NCBI GenBank assembly: GCA_026387085.1
Contig: JAPLMK010000104.1
Span: forward strand, 1 to 22,201
Source: Candidatus Omnitrophota bacterium
GTDB lineage: Bacteria > Ratteibacteria > UBA8468 > MWAK01
Length of the DNA stretch: 22,201 nucleotides
Direction: 5' to 3'
The stretch's first letter is position 1, and the number at the start of each line of letters is the position of its first letter. The position numbers and the translations under genes were made by a program. Below, piece by piece: positions 7,628 through 14,501 of this stretch. Under the pieces are notes generated by a model. It was not told where the DNA came from, did not search any database, and saw only the letters and a list, made by a program, of their open reading frames with translations.

Positions 7628-8851
7628 TTACAGCGGAATACCGGCGTAATCAATAAATTTCGGTTTCCCGTCCAGTTTTAATTTAATAACCGTATTATTT
7701 CTATCCGGCGGTTCTTGAGGCAGGCCTGTCAGGAAGAGACGTCCGTCTTTATCCTGTTCTATTTTTACCTTTTGGCCGGTAGCCAGAATTACGGCCGAAA
7801 GGACTTTATTCTTTATTCCCGGCATGGAGGCGGTCTCTCCGGGCCAGCGCAAGATGTGCCAGTAAAGGTTATTTCCTTTTGTGGTGATTGTTCCGAGCAT
7901 GCCGCCAGACCATCCGGGAGCCGGGACGCCCGGGGCTTTTTCGGAATCGTAGATTGATTCACCGTTGACCTTCATCCATTTTCCTATTTCTTTCAATCTT
8001 GATCTTTCCTCTTCTCTGATTGTTCCGTCCGGTTTCGGACCGATGTTGAGAAGGTAATTTCCGGCGCCGCCGGCTGCAGTTACCAGGTATTGAATTAGTT
8101 GGGTGGTTGTTTTGAAGTTGGGATTGTTTTTAATATAACCCCAGCCGCAGAAATCACCCATGGTCATGCAGGATTCCCAAGCCCGTCCGGCTTTGGAGGC
8201 GGTTACCGTTTGTTCCGGTGTGTCCATGTCCTCATCCAGGCCGGACCGGTTGTTGATGATTATCCCCGGCTGGAGGGACCGCACCATCCGGTTAAGTTCT
8301 TTGGAACGCCAGAGTTTAGAGCTTTCCGAGGCCATTACTTTGCCGTCTTCCATCGTCCGGGCCGTGGGAACGCCGGGTATCCATTCCCCGTCGTAAAAGA
8401 GGTAGTCAATTTTGCCGTAGTTGGTCATCAGTTCCCTGACCTGTCCGTGCAGTTGTTTGACCATCGCCTTAAAACTATCCGGGTATTTTTTCAGATTGAA
8501 GTATCCGGGAAAACGCCAGTCAGCCAGGGAGTAGTATAAACCTACTTTCATCCCGGCTTTCCGGCAGGACTTGACGTATTCAGCCACAAAATCCCTTTGG
8601 GCCGCGGTCTTAACCGACGTAAAATCACTTATCTTGCTGTCATAGAGGCAGAAGCCGTCGTGGTGCCGGGTGGTAAGGACCATGTATTTCATCCCGGATT
8701 GGTCGGCCAGTTTGGCATACTCATCCGGCGGGATGCGTTCCATCAGCATCGTCCATTCGCCCCGGCCCAGGAGGGAATAGAGGCCCCAGTGGATGAACAT
8801 CCCAAACCGCGCTTGGTTAAACCAGACCATTCGTTTTTGGTAGGTAAACAT
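7628..8851 (-). CDS. GH29 alpha-L-fucosidase-like glycoside hydrolase
   Basis: The 407-residue protein matches the catalytic domain of family GH29. It shows WFNQARFGMFIHWGLYS (residues 10-26), LTTRHHDGFCLYDS (59-72), VGLYYSLADWR (103-113) and the nucleophile region IDYLFYDGEW, where D154 is the expected catalytic nucleophile. The middle part has LNIGPKPDGTI. The end reads as a short beta-rich domain (GTITTKGNNLYWHILRWPGE). GH29 enzymes remove alpha-L-fucose with retention of configuration. No signal peptide is seen, so it would act on imported oligosaccharides. A GGAG site precedes the ATG. It sits oddly between metF and fhs, with a palindromic repeat on each side, which suggests later insertion into the folate cluster. 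Confidence 0.88.
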   Translation of the reverse strand: MFTYQKRMVWFNQARFGMFIHWGLYSLLGRGEWTMLMERIPPDEYAKLADQSGMKYMVLTTRHHDGFCLYDSKISDFTSVKTAAQRDFVAEYVKSCRKAGMKVGLYYSLADWRFPGYFNLKKYPDSFKAMVKQLHGQVRELMTNYGKIDYLFYDGEWIPGVPTARTMEDGKVMASESSKLWRSKELNRMVRSLQPGIIINNRSGLDEDMDTPEQTVTASKAGRAWESCMTMGDFCGWGYIKNNPNFKTTTQLIQYLVTAAGGAGNYLLNIGPKPDGTIREEERSRLKEIGKWMKVNGESIYDSEKAPGVPAPGWSGGMLGTITTKGNNLYWHILRWPGETASMPGIKNKVLSAVILATGQKVKIEQDKDGRLFLTGLPQEPPDRNNTVIKLKLDGKPKFIDYAGIPL

Positions 8852-8865
8852 TTATTCTCCTTGGT

Positions 8866-8943
8866 TGTCATTCCCGAATGTTTAGATCGGGAATCCAGTA
8901 CTTGAAGTGCGTGGATTCCCGCTTACCATCCGCGGGAATGACA
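8866..8943. repeat. TGTCATTCCCG palindromic repeat, family B, copy 1
   Basis: The element is bounded by perfect 11-bp terminal inverted repeats (TGTCATTCCCG at 8866-8876, CGGGAATGACA at 8933-8943). An inner pair (GGAATCCA with TGGATTCC) and local TCCCG/CGGGA pairs allow a cloverleaf-like fold. It lies just upstream of the fucosidase start, in the spacer after metF. The other bases of that spacer (8944-9003) show no feature. Confidence 0.85.
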
Positions 8944-9003
8944 GCGTTTTTTGTATGCGGGAACACGGGTCCCCTATTCAATGTTCTGGATAGGGCGCAT
9001 TAT

Positions 9004-9879
9004 TTATAATCCCGCGGCATCCAAAACTTTACCGCAGTGCTTCTCCCAGCCGATAGGCATGATGTGTACGCCTCGGCACATGCCCTTTAATTTACCGATT
9101 AGTTCGGAAGCGATTGCAATGCTTTCCGCTACCCGCCCTTCTTTCGGGGCGTCGGCCATGCGCTTGATGTAATTATCGGGCACGTGAACTCCGGCGACGT
9201 GCTCGTTCATATATTTTGCCATGCCGGCGCTTTTCAAGAGTACGATGCCGACCATTATCGGCACCTTAAACTGTTCTGCCTGCCGGATAAATTTTTCAAA
9301 AGTATCTGCTTCATAGACGGCCTGGGTCTGGAAAAACTCCGCGCCGGCTGCCACCTTTTTTTCCATCTTCATTAATTGGGGTTCCAGCGGGTCAGCGCCC
9401 GGATTAACTACCGCGCCCAGGCAGAAACGCGGGAACGGTTCCGCCAGTTTATTGCCGGCTGCGTCCTGGCCCGTTTCCATTTTTCGGGCCGCGCCCAACA
9501 GTTGCACCGTGTCGTAGTCAAAGACCGGTTTGGCGGCGTGGTCGTCACCCAGCATCGGGTGGTCGCCGGTGAGCGCCAGCATGTTTTCGATACCAAAGGC
9601 GGCGGCGGAAAGGAGGTCGGATTGAAGCGCCAGGCGGTTGCGGTCGCGGCAGGTCATCTGGAGAATTGGTTCCAGGCCGGCTTCTTTCAGCTTGATACAG
9701 AGCGCCAGCGAGCCCAGCCGCATTACCGCGCTCTGTAAATCGGTAACGTTGAAACCATCCACCCGGTCCGCGATGCTCTTGCCGATATCGATAAACGGCT
9801 GGGTTTCCGTTCCTTTTTCCGGTCCGAATTCTACGGTGATTAAAAACTTGCCTGCTTTAATCTTTTCTTTGAAGGTCAT
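9004..9879 (-). CDS. metF: Methylenetetrahydrofolate reductase, MetF subunit
   Basis: MetF reduces methylene-THF to methyl-THF through bound FAD, or oxidises it in the reverse direction. The barrel is recognisable from FLITVEFGPEKG at the N-terminus, VDGFNVTDLQSAVMRLGSLA, the ILQMTCRDRNRLALQSDLL block, the LALTGDHP flavin-site loop and GVHVPDNYIKRM near the end. The start is taken at 9879 because GGGAG lies five bases before it. An in-frame ATG four codons upstream (9891) overlaps that site and gives only MGDV extra. The product is then 291 residues, the short bacterial MetF form. It follows metV, so the two likely form the MetVF complex known from acetogens. The electron partner is not visible here. 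Confidence 0.95.
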   Translation of the reverse strand: MTFKEKIKAGKFLITVEFGPEKGTETQPFIDIGKSIADRVDGFNVTDLQSAVMRLGSLALCIKLKEAGLEPILQMTCRDRNRLALQSDLLSAAAFGIENMLALTGDHPMLGDDHAAKPVFDYDTVQLLGAARKMETGQDAAGNKLAEPFPRFCLGAVVNPGADPLEPQLMKMEKKVAAGAEFFQTQAVYEADTFEKFIRQAEQFKVPIMVGIVLLKSAGMAKYMNEHVAGVHVPDNYIKRMADAPKEGRVAESIAIASELIGKLKGMCRGVHIMPIGWEKHCGKVLDAAGL

Positions 9880-9901
9880 AACATCTCCCATAATTTAAGA
9901 A

Positions 9902-9979
9902 TGTCATTCCCGCGGATAGTAAGCGGGAATCCAAACCCTGTATTATATGGATCCCCGCTTAAAACATGCGGGGATGACA
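9902..9979. repeat. TGTCATTCCCG palindromic repeat, family B, copy 2
   Basis: The copy starts TGTCATTCCCGCG and ends with CGGGGATGACA at 9969-9979, one mismatch from a perfect terminal inverted repeat. The inner pair is GGAATCCA with TGGATCCC. It lies 7 bases after the metV stop and 22 bases before the metF start. Confidence 0.85.
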
Positions 9980-9986
9980 CAAGGCG

Positions 9987-10661
9987 TTACACCGCCGCTT
10001 TACTGTGCAGCGGTTTTATCTTTTTTGACCAGTCCTTGGCCGGTTGGTTTGCCTTCATCAGGTCAAGCCGCCCGAGTTCCTTCAGGCGGTTATAAATCAG
10101 CATCCAACCGCAGGGCCGGTCACTATCCACCTCGCACTTGCTGTCTTTCGTGGTGCCCCCGCAGGGTCCGTTAAGCAATCCCTTGGCGCAGAGGGTATGC
10201 GGGCAGAGCCCACCCATCAAGTCCAGGATGCAGTCGCCGCAGAGACTGCACTTTTCTTCAAAAGTATTAATCAGGCCCGCCGGTGATAGTTCTGTCTTCC
10301 ATTCCGGCCCCAGGAAGAGGGTGTCACAGCCGGGTATCACGATTTTTTTAGTGATTTCGGTCAGGACCTGGTTGCCCAGCCCGCAGCAGAGGAGCAAAAC
10401 CACCTCGGCGTCATCCATCGCTTTCTGGAGTGACCGTAAATCTTTTTTGACCGGGGGCAACAGGCAGCCCTTTTCCGGCAGGAGGTAACCGGTTACCTCT
10501 TTGCCGCTTTCCGTTAGGAATTTGGTCATCTCTTTCAATTCCCGTTCTCCGCCGGTCCGGCAGGTAGTGGCGCACGATTTACAACCGGAAAGAAATACTT
10601 TTTGAAATGGTTCCAGTTTCTTCAGGATATCTTCCCGTGATTTCTGAACGGTAACAACCAT
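9987..10661 (-). CDS. metV: MetV-type zinc/iron-sulfur partner of methylene-THF reductase
   Basis: The 224-residue protein matches the methylene-THF reductase C-terminal (MetV) family. The C-terminal half carries the hallmark cysteine blocks: CSLCGDC, GLCPHTLC, KGLLNGPCGG, then C-E-V-D and RPCGW. The N-terminal half has SGCKSCATTCRTGG near residues 25-38 and an LLCCGLGNQVLTEI segment. In acetogens MetV binds iron-sulfur clusters or zinc and pairs with MetF to pass electrons to or from the flavin. GAGGTGA stands before the ATG. Gene order metV then metF, with a repeat-filled spacer, supports one transcript. No rnfC2 or hdr/mvh electron-transfer genes lie close by, so the redox partner remains open. 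Confidence 0.9.
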   Translation of the reverse strand: MVVTVQKSREDILKKLEPFQKVFLSGCKSCATTCRTGGERELKEMTKFLTESGKEVTGYLLPEKGCLLPPVKKDLRSLQKAMDDAEVVLLLCCGLGNQVLTEITKKIVIPGCDTLFLGPEWKTELSPAGLINTFEEKCSLCGDCILDLMGGLCPHTLCAKGLLNGPCGGTTKDSKCEVDSDRPCGWMLIYNRLKELGRLDLMKANQPAKDWSKKIKPLHSKAAV

Positions 10662-10680
10662 AAGTTCACCTCGTTAATGT

Positions 10681-10756
10681 AAAATGTAAAGTGAAAATTG
10701 CAAAATTCAAATCTTCAAGGGTGCGTTTACATTTTGCATTTTGAAATTTGCATTTT
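10681..10756. repeat. AT-rich imperfect palindrome, family D
   Basis: The spacer between folD and metV holds an AT-rich imperfect palindrome. AAAATGTAAA at 10681-10690 pairs exactly with TTTACATTTT at 10726-10735. The following AAAATTGCAAAATTCAAAT can pair loosely with the TTGCATTTTGAAATTTGC stretch. It ends 20 bases before the metV start codon and contains no reading frame. Confidence 0.6.
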
Positions 10757-10765
10757 TCGATAAAG

Positions 10766-11614
10766 TTATTGCTTCTCTGCTGCCGCAACCGTGTTTCTTA
10801 CCAGCATCGCCACGGTCAGCGGTCCGACTCCGCCCGGGACCGGCGTAATCCAGGCGGCCCTTTTTTCGGCTTCGTCAAACTCTACGTCTCCGACCAGTTT
10901 GTCGGCCACCCGGTTGATGCCGACATCAACTACGATGGCGCCTTCCTTGACCCACTCGCCCTTGACCAGTCCGGCTTTGCCGACGGCGACTATCAGGATT
11001 TCCGCGCGCTTGACGTGTTCCGGCAGGTTTCCGCGCTGGCCGGTAGCGATATGGCAGACGGTGACCGTGGCGAATTCCGCCAGCAGGAGCAACGCCAGCG
11101 GTTTGCCTACGATTTCAGAATGTCCGACCACCACCACTTCCTTGCCGTAAAGTTTTTCGCCGGTGGCTTTCAGGAGTTCCATTACTCCGGCGGCGGTGCA
11201 GGGCGTAAAAAGCGGTTTTGCCAGTACCAAAAGACCTAAACTGGCCGGGTTAATTCCTTCCACGTCCTTCCCCGTCGCAATCAGGGCCTGGATAGCCCGT
11301 CCGTCAAGTCCCGACGGCACAGGCATCTGGAGGATGATGCCGCTGACCGAGGAATCGGAATTCAACCGGATAATCTCGGCGGCTAAATCGGCCTGGGAGA
11401 TATTTTCGGGCAGGGTCAGCAACTGGTAGTCAACGCCGGTATTAACGCAGACTCTCTGCTGGCTCTTTAAATAGACCGCGCTGGCCTGGTTTTCGCCGAC
11501 CTGGACCGCTACCAGTTTCGGCGTGATTCCCCTGGCTTTTAATTCTGTTACTTTTACTTGAACCTCTTCTTTAATCTTTTCCGCAATCGGTTTGCCTTCC
11601 AGTAATTTTGCCAT
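10766..11614 (-). CDS. folD: FolD, methylene-THF dehydrogenase with altered cyclohydrolase site
   Basis: FolD oxidises methylene-THF to methenyl-THF with NAD(P)+ and normally also hydrolyses methenyl-THF to formyl-THF. The 282-residue protein has the full FolD layout: KLVAVQVGENQASAVYLKSQ (33-52), GIILQMPVPSGLD (92-104) with Q96, GKDVEGINP (115-123), FTPCTAAGV, the Rossmann motif VVVGHSEIVGKPLALLL and the end TPVPGGVGPLTVAML. The lysine of the YxxxK motif, needed for the cyclohydrolase step in characterised enzymes, is Gln52 here (Y48-L-K-S-Q52). The aspartate of KDVDG is Glu119. It may therefore be a dehydrogenase only, with the upstream fchA supplying the second activity. CGGAG precedes the ATG. 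Confidence 0.95.
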   Translation of the reverse strand: MAKLLEGKPIAEKIKEEVQVKVTELKARGITPKLVAVQVGENQASAVYLKSQQRVCVNTGVDYQLLTLPENISQADLAAEIIRLNSDSSVSGIILQMPVPSGLDGRAIQALIATGKDVEGINPASLGLLVLAKPLFTPCTAAGVMELLKATGEKLYGKEVVVVGHSEIVGKPLALLLLAEFATVTVCHIATGQRGNLPEHVKRAEILIVAVGKAGLVKGEWVKEGAIVVDVGINRVADKLVGDVEFDEAEKRAAWITPVPGGVGPLTVAMLVRNTVAAAEKQ

Positions 11615-11638
11615 AATTTACTCCGTTTTAATTTATTG

Positions 11639-11729
11639 TGTCATTCTGAGTTGCTTTTGCGAAGAATCTCGCTGTTAAAATATAGATTCTTCACTTCGTT
11701 CAGAATGACAGGAACGACTCAGGATGACA
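11639..11729. repeat. TGTCATTCTGA palindromic repeat, family C
   Basis: The element has perfect 11-bp terminal inverted repeats (TGTCATTCTGA at 11639-11649, TCAGAATGACA at 11700-11710) and an inner pair GAAGAATCT with AGATTCTTC. A further half-unit (ACTCAGGATGACA) at 11717-11729 reaches into fchA and supplies its last codons and stop. It fills the fchA-folD spacer and ends 24 bases before the folD start. Confidence 0.8.
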
Positions 11730-12354
11730 ATTTACGTTTAACTTCAATTAAAATTTCTTCGCTTTCGGAGATAACGGCTCTGCGTAAAGCACGCAAACTT
11801 TCATTTATTTTTGATGCCTCCGGCAGGTTCAGGCCGCCGGAGAGATTGATCAGGATATTAATTTCCGCCATTTCAAAAGCGGACCGGGCTAAACTTACCG
11901 CGCAGGCGACATCGCTGAGCAGGTACGGGTTTCCTTTTTCCAGAAGCGGTTTAGCCAGATTTAAGACCTGCCGGGATAACTCTGCCGTACGCAGAAGGAT
12001 TTTATTGCCGGCTCCGGTTGCCGCAATCAGCGCTTCCTGACGGCCCGGCGCCTCTTTATCCATTTCGGCGGCCCGGCGGTATTGCAGGTAAGCAACGCTG
12101 TCTTCCTCTGCTAATTGGGCTGCTTCCTGCCGGATAGCTTCGGTTCTCTTTAAAATTTCTTTTGCTTCGGCTTCAAATTCAAGATAACGCTTTTTACCGA
12201 TGGTAAAATTTGCCACCATCGAGAGCAGGGCGGCGGACAGGGAAAGAGATAAAGCGCCGGCGCTGCCGCCGCCGGGCACCGGGTCTTTGGATGCGAGCCG
12301 CTCCAGGTAGGTTGTTAACGGATTCTGCAGGTAATCTGTTTTTATTTCAGCCAT
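11719..12354 (-). CDS. fchA: Methenyl-THF cyclohydrolase, FchA/FTCD-C family
   Basis: FchA converts methenyl-THF to 10-formyl-THF and is the cyclodeaminase-type fold, unrelated to FolD. Landmarks are YLERLASKDPVPGGGSAGAL close to the N-terminus, MVANFTIGKKRY, a long helical middle with EDSVAYLQYRRA, and NPYLLSDVACAVSLA followed by EINILINL, which includes the conserved aspartate. The start is placed at ATG 12354, giving 211 residues, the normal length. A longer frame from TTG 12420 overlaps the upstream gene by four bases but has no ribosome-binding site and adds 22 residues absent from the family. The last residues (LSS) and the stop fall inside a repeat half-unit. Its neighbour FolD lacks the cyclohydrolase lysine, so this gene is probably essential to the pathway. 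Confidence 0.92.
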   Translation of the reverse strand: MAEIKTDYLQNPLTTYLERLASKDPVPGGGSAGALSLSLSAALLSMVANFTIGKKRYLEFEAEAKEILKRTEAIRQEAAQLAEEDSVAYLQYRRAAEMDKEAPGRQEALIAATGAGNKILLRTAELSRQVLNLAKPLLEKGNPYLLSDVACAVSLARSAFEMAEINILINLSGGLNLPEASKINESLRALRRAVISESEEILIEVKRKLSS

Positions 12355-12416
12355 CTTACCGTATTGTGAAAAAAAGCACGAAGCAGAAATAATTGTAACT
12401 TTTTTCGCGCTATCTG

Positions 12417-13175
12417 TCAATCAAGATTCAGCACCATGCCGTCGGTTGCCGCCGTTATCTCCAGGCCGAATTTTTGGCTTAACCGGTCGGCGATTTCTTG
12501 GGGGCCGGCCAGCAATATTTTCCTTCCGAAATGGGTCAGGATAACCTTCTGCGGTTTGAGGGCGGCGAGAATGTCTTCTATCTCCGGGACGGAAAGGTTA
12601 AAAACTTCCGGTTTTCGTTCCGTCAAGACGACGTTGATTATCATTATTTCTCCGCGGAAATATTCCGCAATCTCCGGGAAATATCCGGTATCGGTGACGA
12701 AAGAGACGGTCCGGCGGTTTATGGTGAAATTAAAACCGTAGGTCTCCACCGGGTGCAGCATCTTTTTGGCGGCGGTAAAATAAATTTCACCTACCCGGCA
12801 TTCTTTTCCTTCCTCCAGAATTTCTAATTGTTCCGGAAAATTACGGAGATATTTCTGGATGACCGGTTCCGGGTCAAAGGCATCCCGGGGCGCAAAGACC
12901 GCGCCCCTTTTTTTGTGGCCGCCGGCGGTCATGGCTTCAATCATGACGTTGACATCCGCGGAATGGTCCAGGTGTTTATGGGAAAGGATGACGCCGGTCA
13001 GTTTGGTCGGGTCCAGCTTGGGGTGGCTTGAGAGCGCCCGCACCAGAGAACCGGGTCCCGGGTCCAGAATCAGGTTATCCGAACCGCTGGAAATCCAAAT
13101 TCCGCCTGAGGCGCGCAGTTGTTCCATCATCACAAAGCGCGCGCCGGCCGTCCCTAAAAACTTAATAAATGCCAT
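12417..13175 (-). CDS. Metallo-beta-lactamase-fold hydrolase
   Basis: From the ATG at 13175 the protein has 252 residues and opens MAFIKFLGTAGARF, the usual first strand of ribonuclease Z/PhnP-like MBL proteins. A TTG at 13220 would add 15 residues that look unstructured. The complete two-metal site is present: H66-K-H68-L-D70-H71 in LSHKHLDHS, H141 in KMLHPVET, D162 in FVTDTGYF and H215 in ILTHFG. These enzymes hydrolyse phosphodiesters, thioesters or cyclic phosphates; the substrate here is unknown. It sits between the URO-D genes and fchA in the same direction, with about 60 bases on each side. A role in processing a C1 carrier or a thioester intermediate is possible but unproven. Confidence 0.85.
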   Translation of the reverse strand: MAFIKFLGTAGARFVMMEQLRASGGIWISSGSDNLILDPGPGSLVRALSSHPKLDPTKLTGVILSHKHLDHSADVNVMIEAMTAGGHKKRGAVFAPRDAFDPEPVIQKYLRNFPEQLEILEEGKECRVGEIYFTAAKKMLHPVETYGFNFTINRRTVSFVTDTGYFPEIAEYFRGEIMIINVVLTERKPEVFNLSVPEIEDILAALKPQKVILTHFGRKILLAGPQEIADRLSQKFGLEITAATDGMVLNLD

Positions 13176-13235
13176 CGGAAGAGGTTTTAATGAGTCCTTT
13201 GCCGGCGCTCCGGGTAGCAAGCGCCGGACGTTCTT

Positions 13236-14501
13236 TTACGCAAATTGTTCGGTAACGTCGCGGGCCATATCCGCCCATTCCCAAAGCCGTCTGGGTTCGC
13301 ATCTTATCGTGGAAATATCTTTGAGGATGATTTCCGCCGTACATCCGTTGCGCCGGGTTTTTTCAAGCACTTCGGAGAGTATCTGCCGCGCCTGTTCGAT
13401 GTTCCACTGGTCGGACGCCAGGACGGCGGGATTGGGTTTATAGGAAAAGACATAGCGGTTGCCGATATTGCGGGCGGCCTGGTCAACATCGATGCGCATG
13501 CTCATGGAAATTTTGCGCAGGTTCGGGATACTGCGCAAAATATCTATCTTGTGATGAAGCGGTTCACAGCATCCGTAATAGGTGAGGCCGAACTGTTCCA
13601 GCCAGGGTTTTTCATAACGCAAAGCAAATTCTTCGTGCATTTTGGGAGAAACTTCCGAGAATATCTGCGCGGTGGCGCAGCCCCACTGGTCTTGGGTCCG
13701 GACGCGGGCCGGAATAAAATCCGGCCCCGGAAGTTCGTCGGTATAGCCCAGGCCGCCGGAACCGATTTTGAAATTTCCGTTATCGAGTTTCAGGAGGTTC
13801 AATTCTTTGTATTGTTTCATCCGGTGGAAGTATGTGGATATCAACCGTTCCATCGCGGCATGGACAAGTTCCGGCCGGAGCGCCAGGTCTGTCAGGGCCT
13901 CCTGAACGCCGTACCAAGTAACAAGCGCATCCCACGGCGCAAACCACTGTTGTCCGATTCCGTATTTTTCAACCGGCAGAATATCGCCGAAAAGGTCGCA
14001 GAGGGTTTGGTATCTTTGTCCGGTGGCTTCGCGGTCAAGGGATATTTCCGGCATCTTTATCTTCAGGACGTCTTTTTCATTCTGGATCTGGGGATGGAAA
14101 TGGCGCGAGGGAATGTAATTTTGCGCTCCCTTGATAATGTCTGACTCTTCCTGGATGCCGAAACCGGTGTCGTGAATCACGGGGTAAAAATAGAACTTTG
14201 GCTCCACTACCATATCTCCCCGAAAATGTTCCCATTGGTAAATTGTCATGCGGAAACGCGACTCCACGCCGCGCAGGAATTCATCAGTTGCCTGCAACTG
14301 GAGTTCCTTTTCGGTCTTCATAAGTTCCGGCCAGGGCACTTCGGTAATCCAGACCAGCGGCCGGCCCGGTTTCAGTCCGTTGAGCCGCTTCCACCCGGCA
14401 ATTGTTTCCCGGTGAATCGGAAGCGCGGCGATTTTTGCCTGCTGTTCCGCCAGTTTTCTTAAGATGTCGCGGTCTTTCAACATCGTCAAATCGGTTTTCA
14501 T
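13236..14501 (-). CDS. URO-D family protein with a GCCE motif (divergent methyltransferase-like)
   Basis: The 421-residue protein belongs to the uroporphyrinogen decarboxylase superfamily but is far from heme-pathway UroD. The metal-motif region reads TYYGCCEPLHHKID (residues 307-320). Adjacent cysteines C311 and C312 thus replace the H-x-C of MtaA, and C391 in STIRCEPRRL may be the third ligand. The C-terminal part has YVFSYKPNPAVLA and EIILKDISTIR, typical of this uncharacterised subgroup. The N-terminal 60 residues include RPLVWITEVPW. Its ATG overlaps the stop of the upstream URO-D gene (ATGA), so the two are translationally coupled. They share the HKIDI...PNLR block and are probably paralogues. 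Methyl transfer to or from a folate or thiol acceptor is inferred from family and context. Confidence 0.78.
   Translation of the reverse strand: MKTDLTMLKDRDILRKLAEQQAKIAALPIHRETIAGWKRLNGLKPGRPLVWITEVPWPELMKTEKELQLQATDEFLRGVESRFRMTIYQWEHFRGDMVVEPKFYFYPVIHDTGFGIQEESDIIKGAQNYIPSRHFHPQIQNEKDVLKIKMPEISLDREATGQRYQTLCDLFGDILPVEKYGIGQQWFAPWDALVTWYGVQEALTDLALRPELVHAAMERLISTYFHRMKQYKELNLLKLDNGNFKIGSGGLGYTDELPGPDFIPARVRTQDQWGCATAQIFSEVSPKMHEEFALRYEKPWLEQFGLTYYGCCEPLHHKIDILRSIPNLRKISMSMRIDVDQAARNIGNRYVFSYKPNPAVLASDQWNIEQARQILSEVLEKTRRNGCTAEIILKDISTIRCEPRRLWEWADMARDVTEQFA

Noticed and set aside
7541..9979. Repeated palindromes as a CRISPR array
   Set aside because: Copies are far apart, belong to different families, are separated by genes and lack regular spacers; no cas genes are present.
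12355..12420. TTG start at 12420 for fchA, overlapping the MBL gene by four bases
   Set aside because: No ribosome-binding site is seen and the extra 22 residues are not part of the family; ATG 12354 gives the normal length.
13176..13220. TTG start at 13220 for the MBL gene
   Set aside because: The added residues precede the standard first strand (MAFIKFLGTAGARF) and look unstructured.
13245..14144. A 299-codon open frame on the + strand opposite the GCCE-type URO-D gene
   Set aside because: It is a mirror of the coding strand of a recognisable family member, and no motif or ribosome-binding site supports it.
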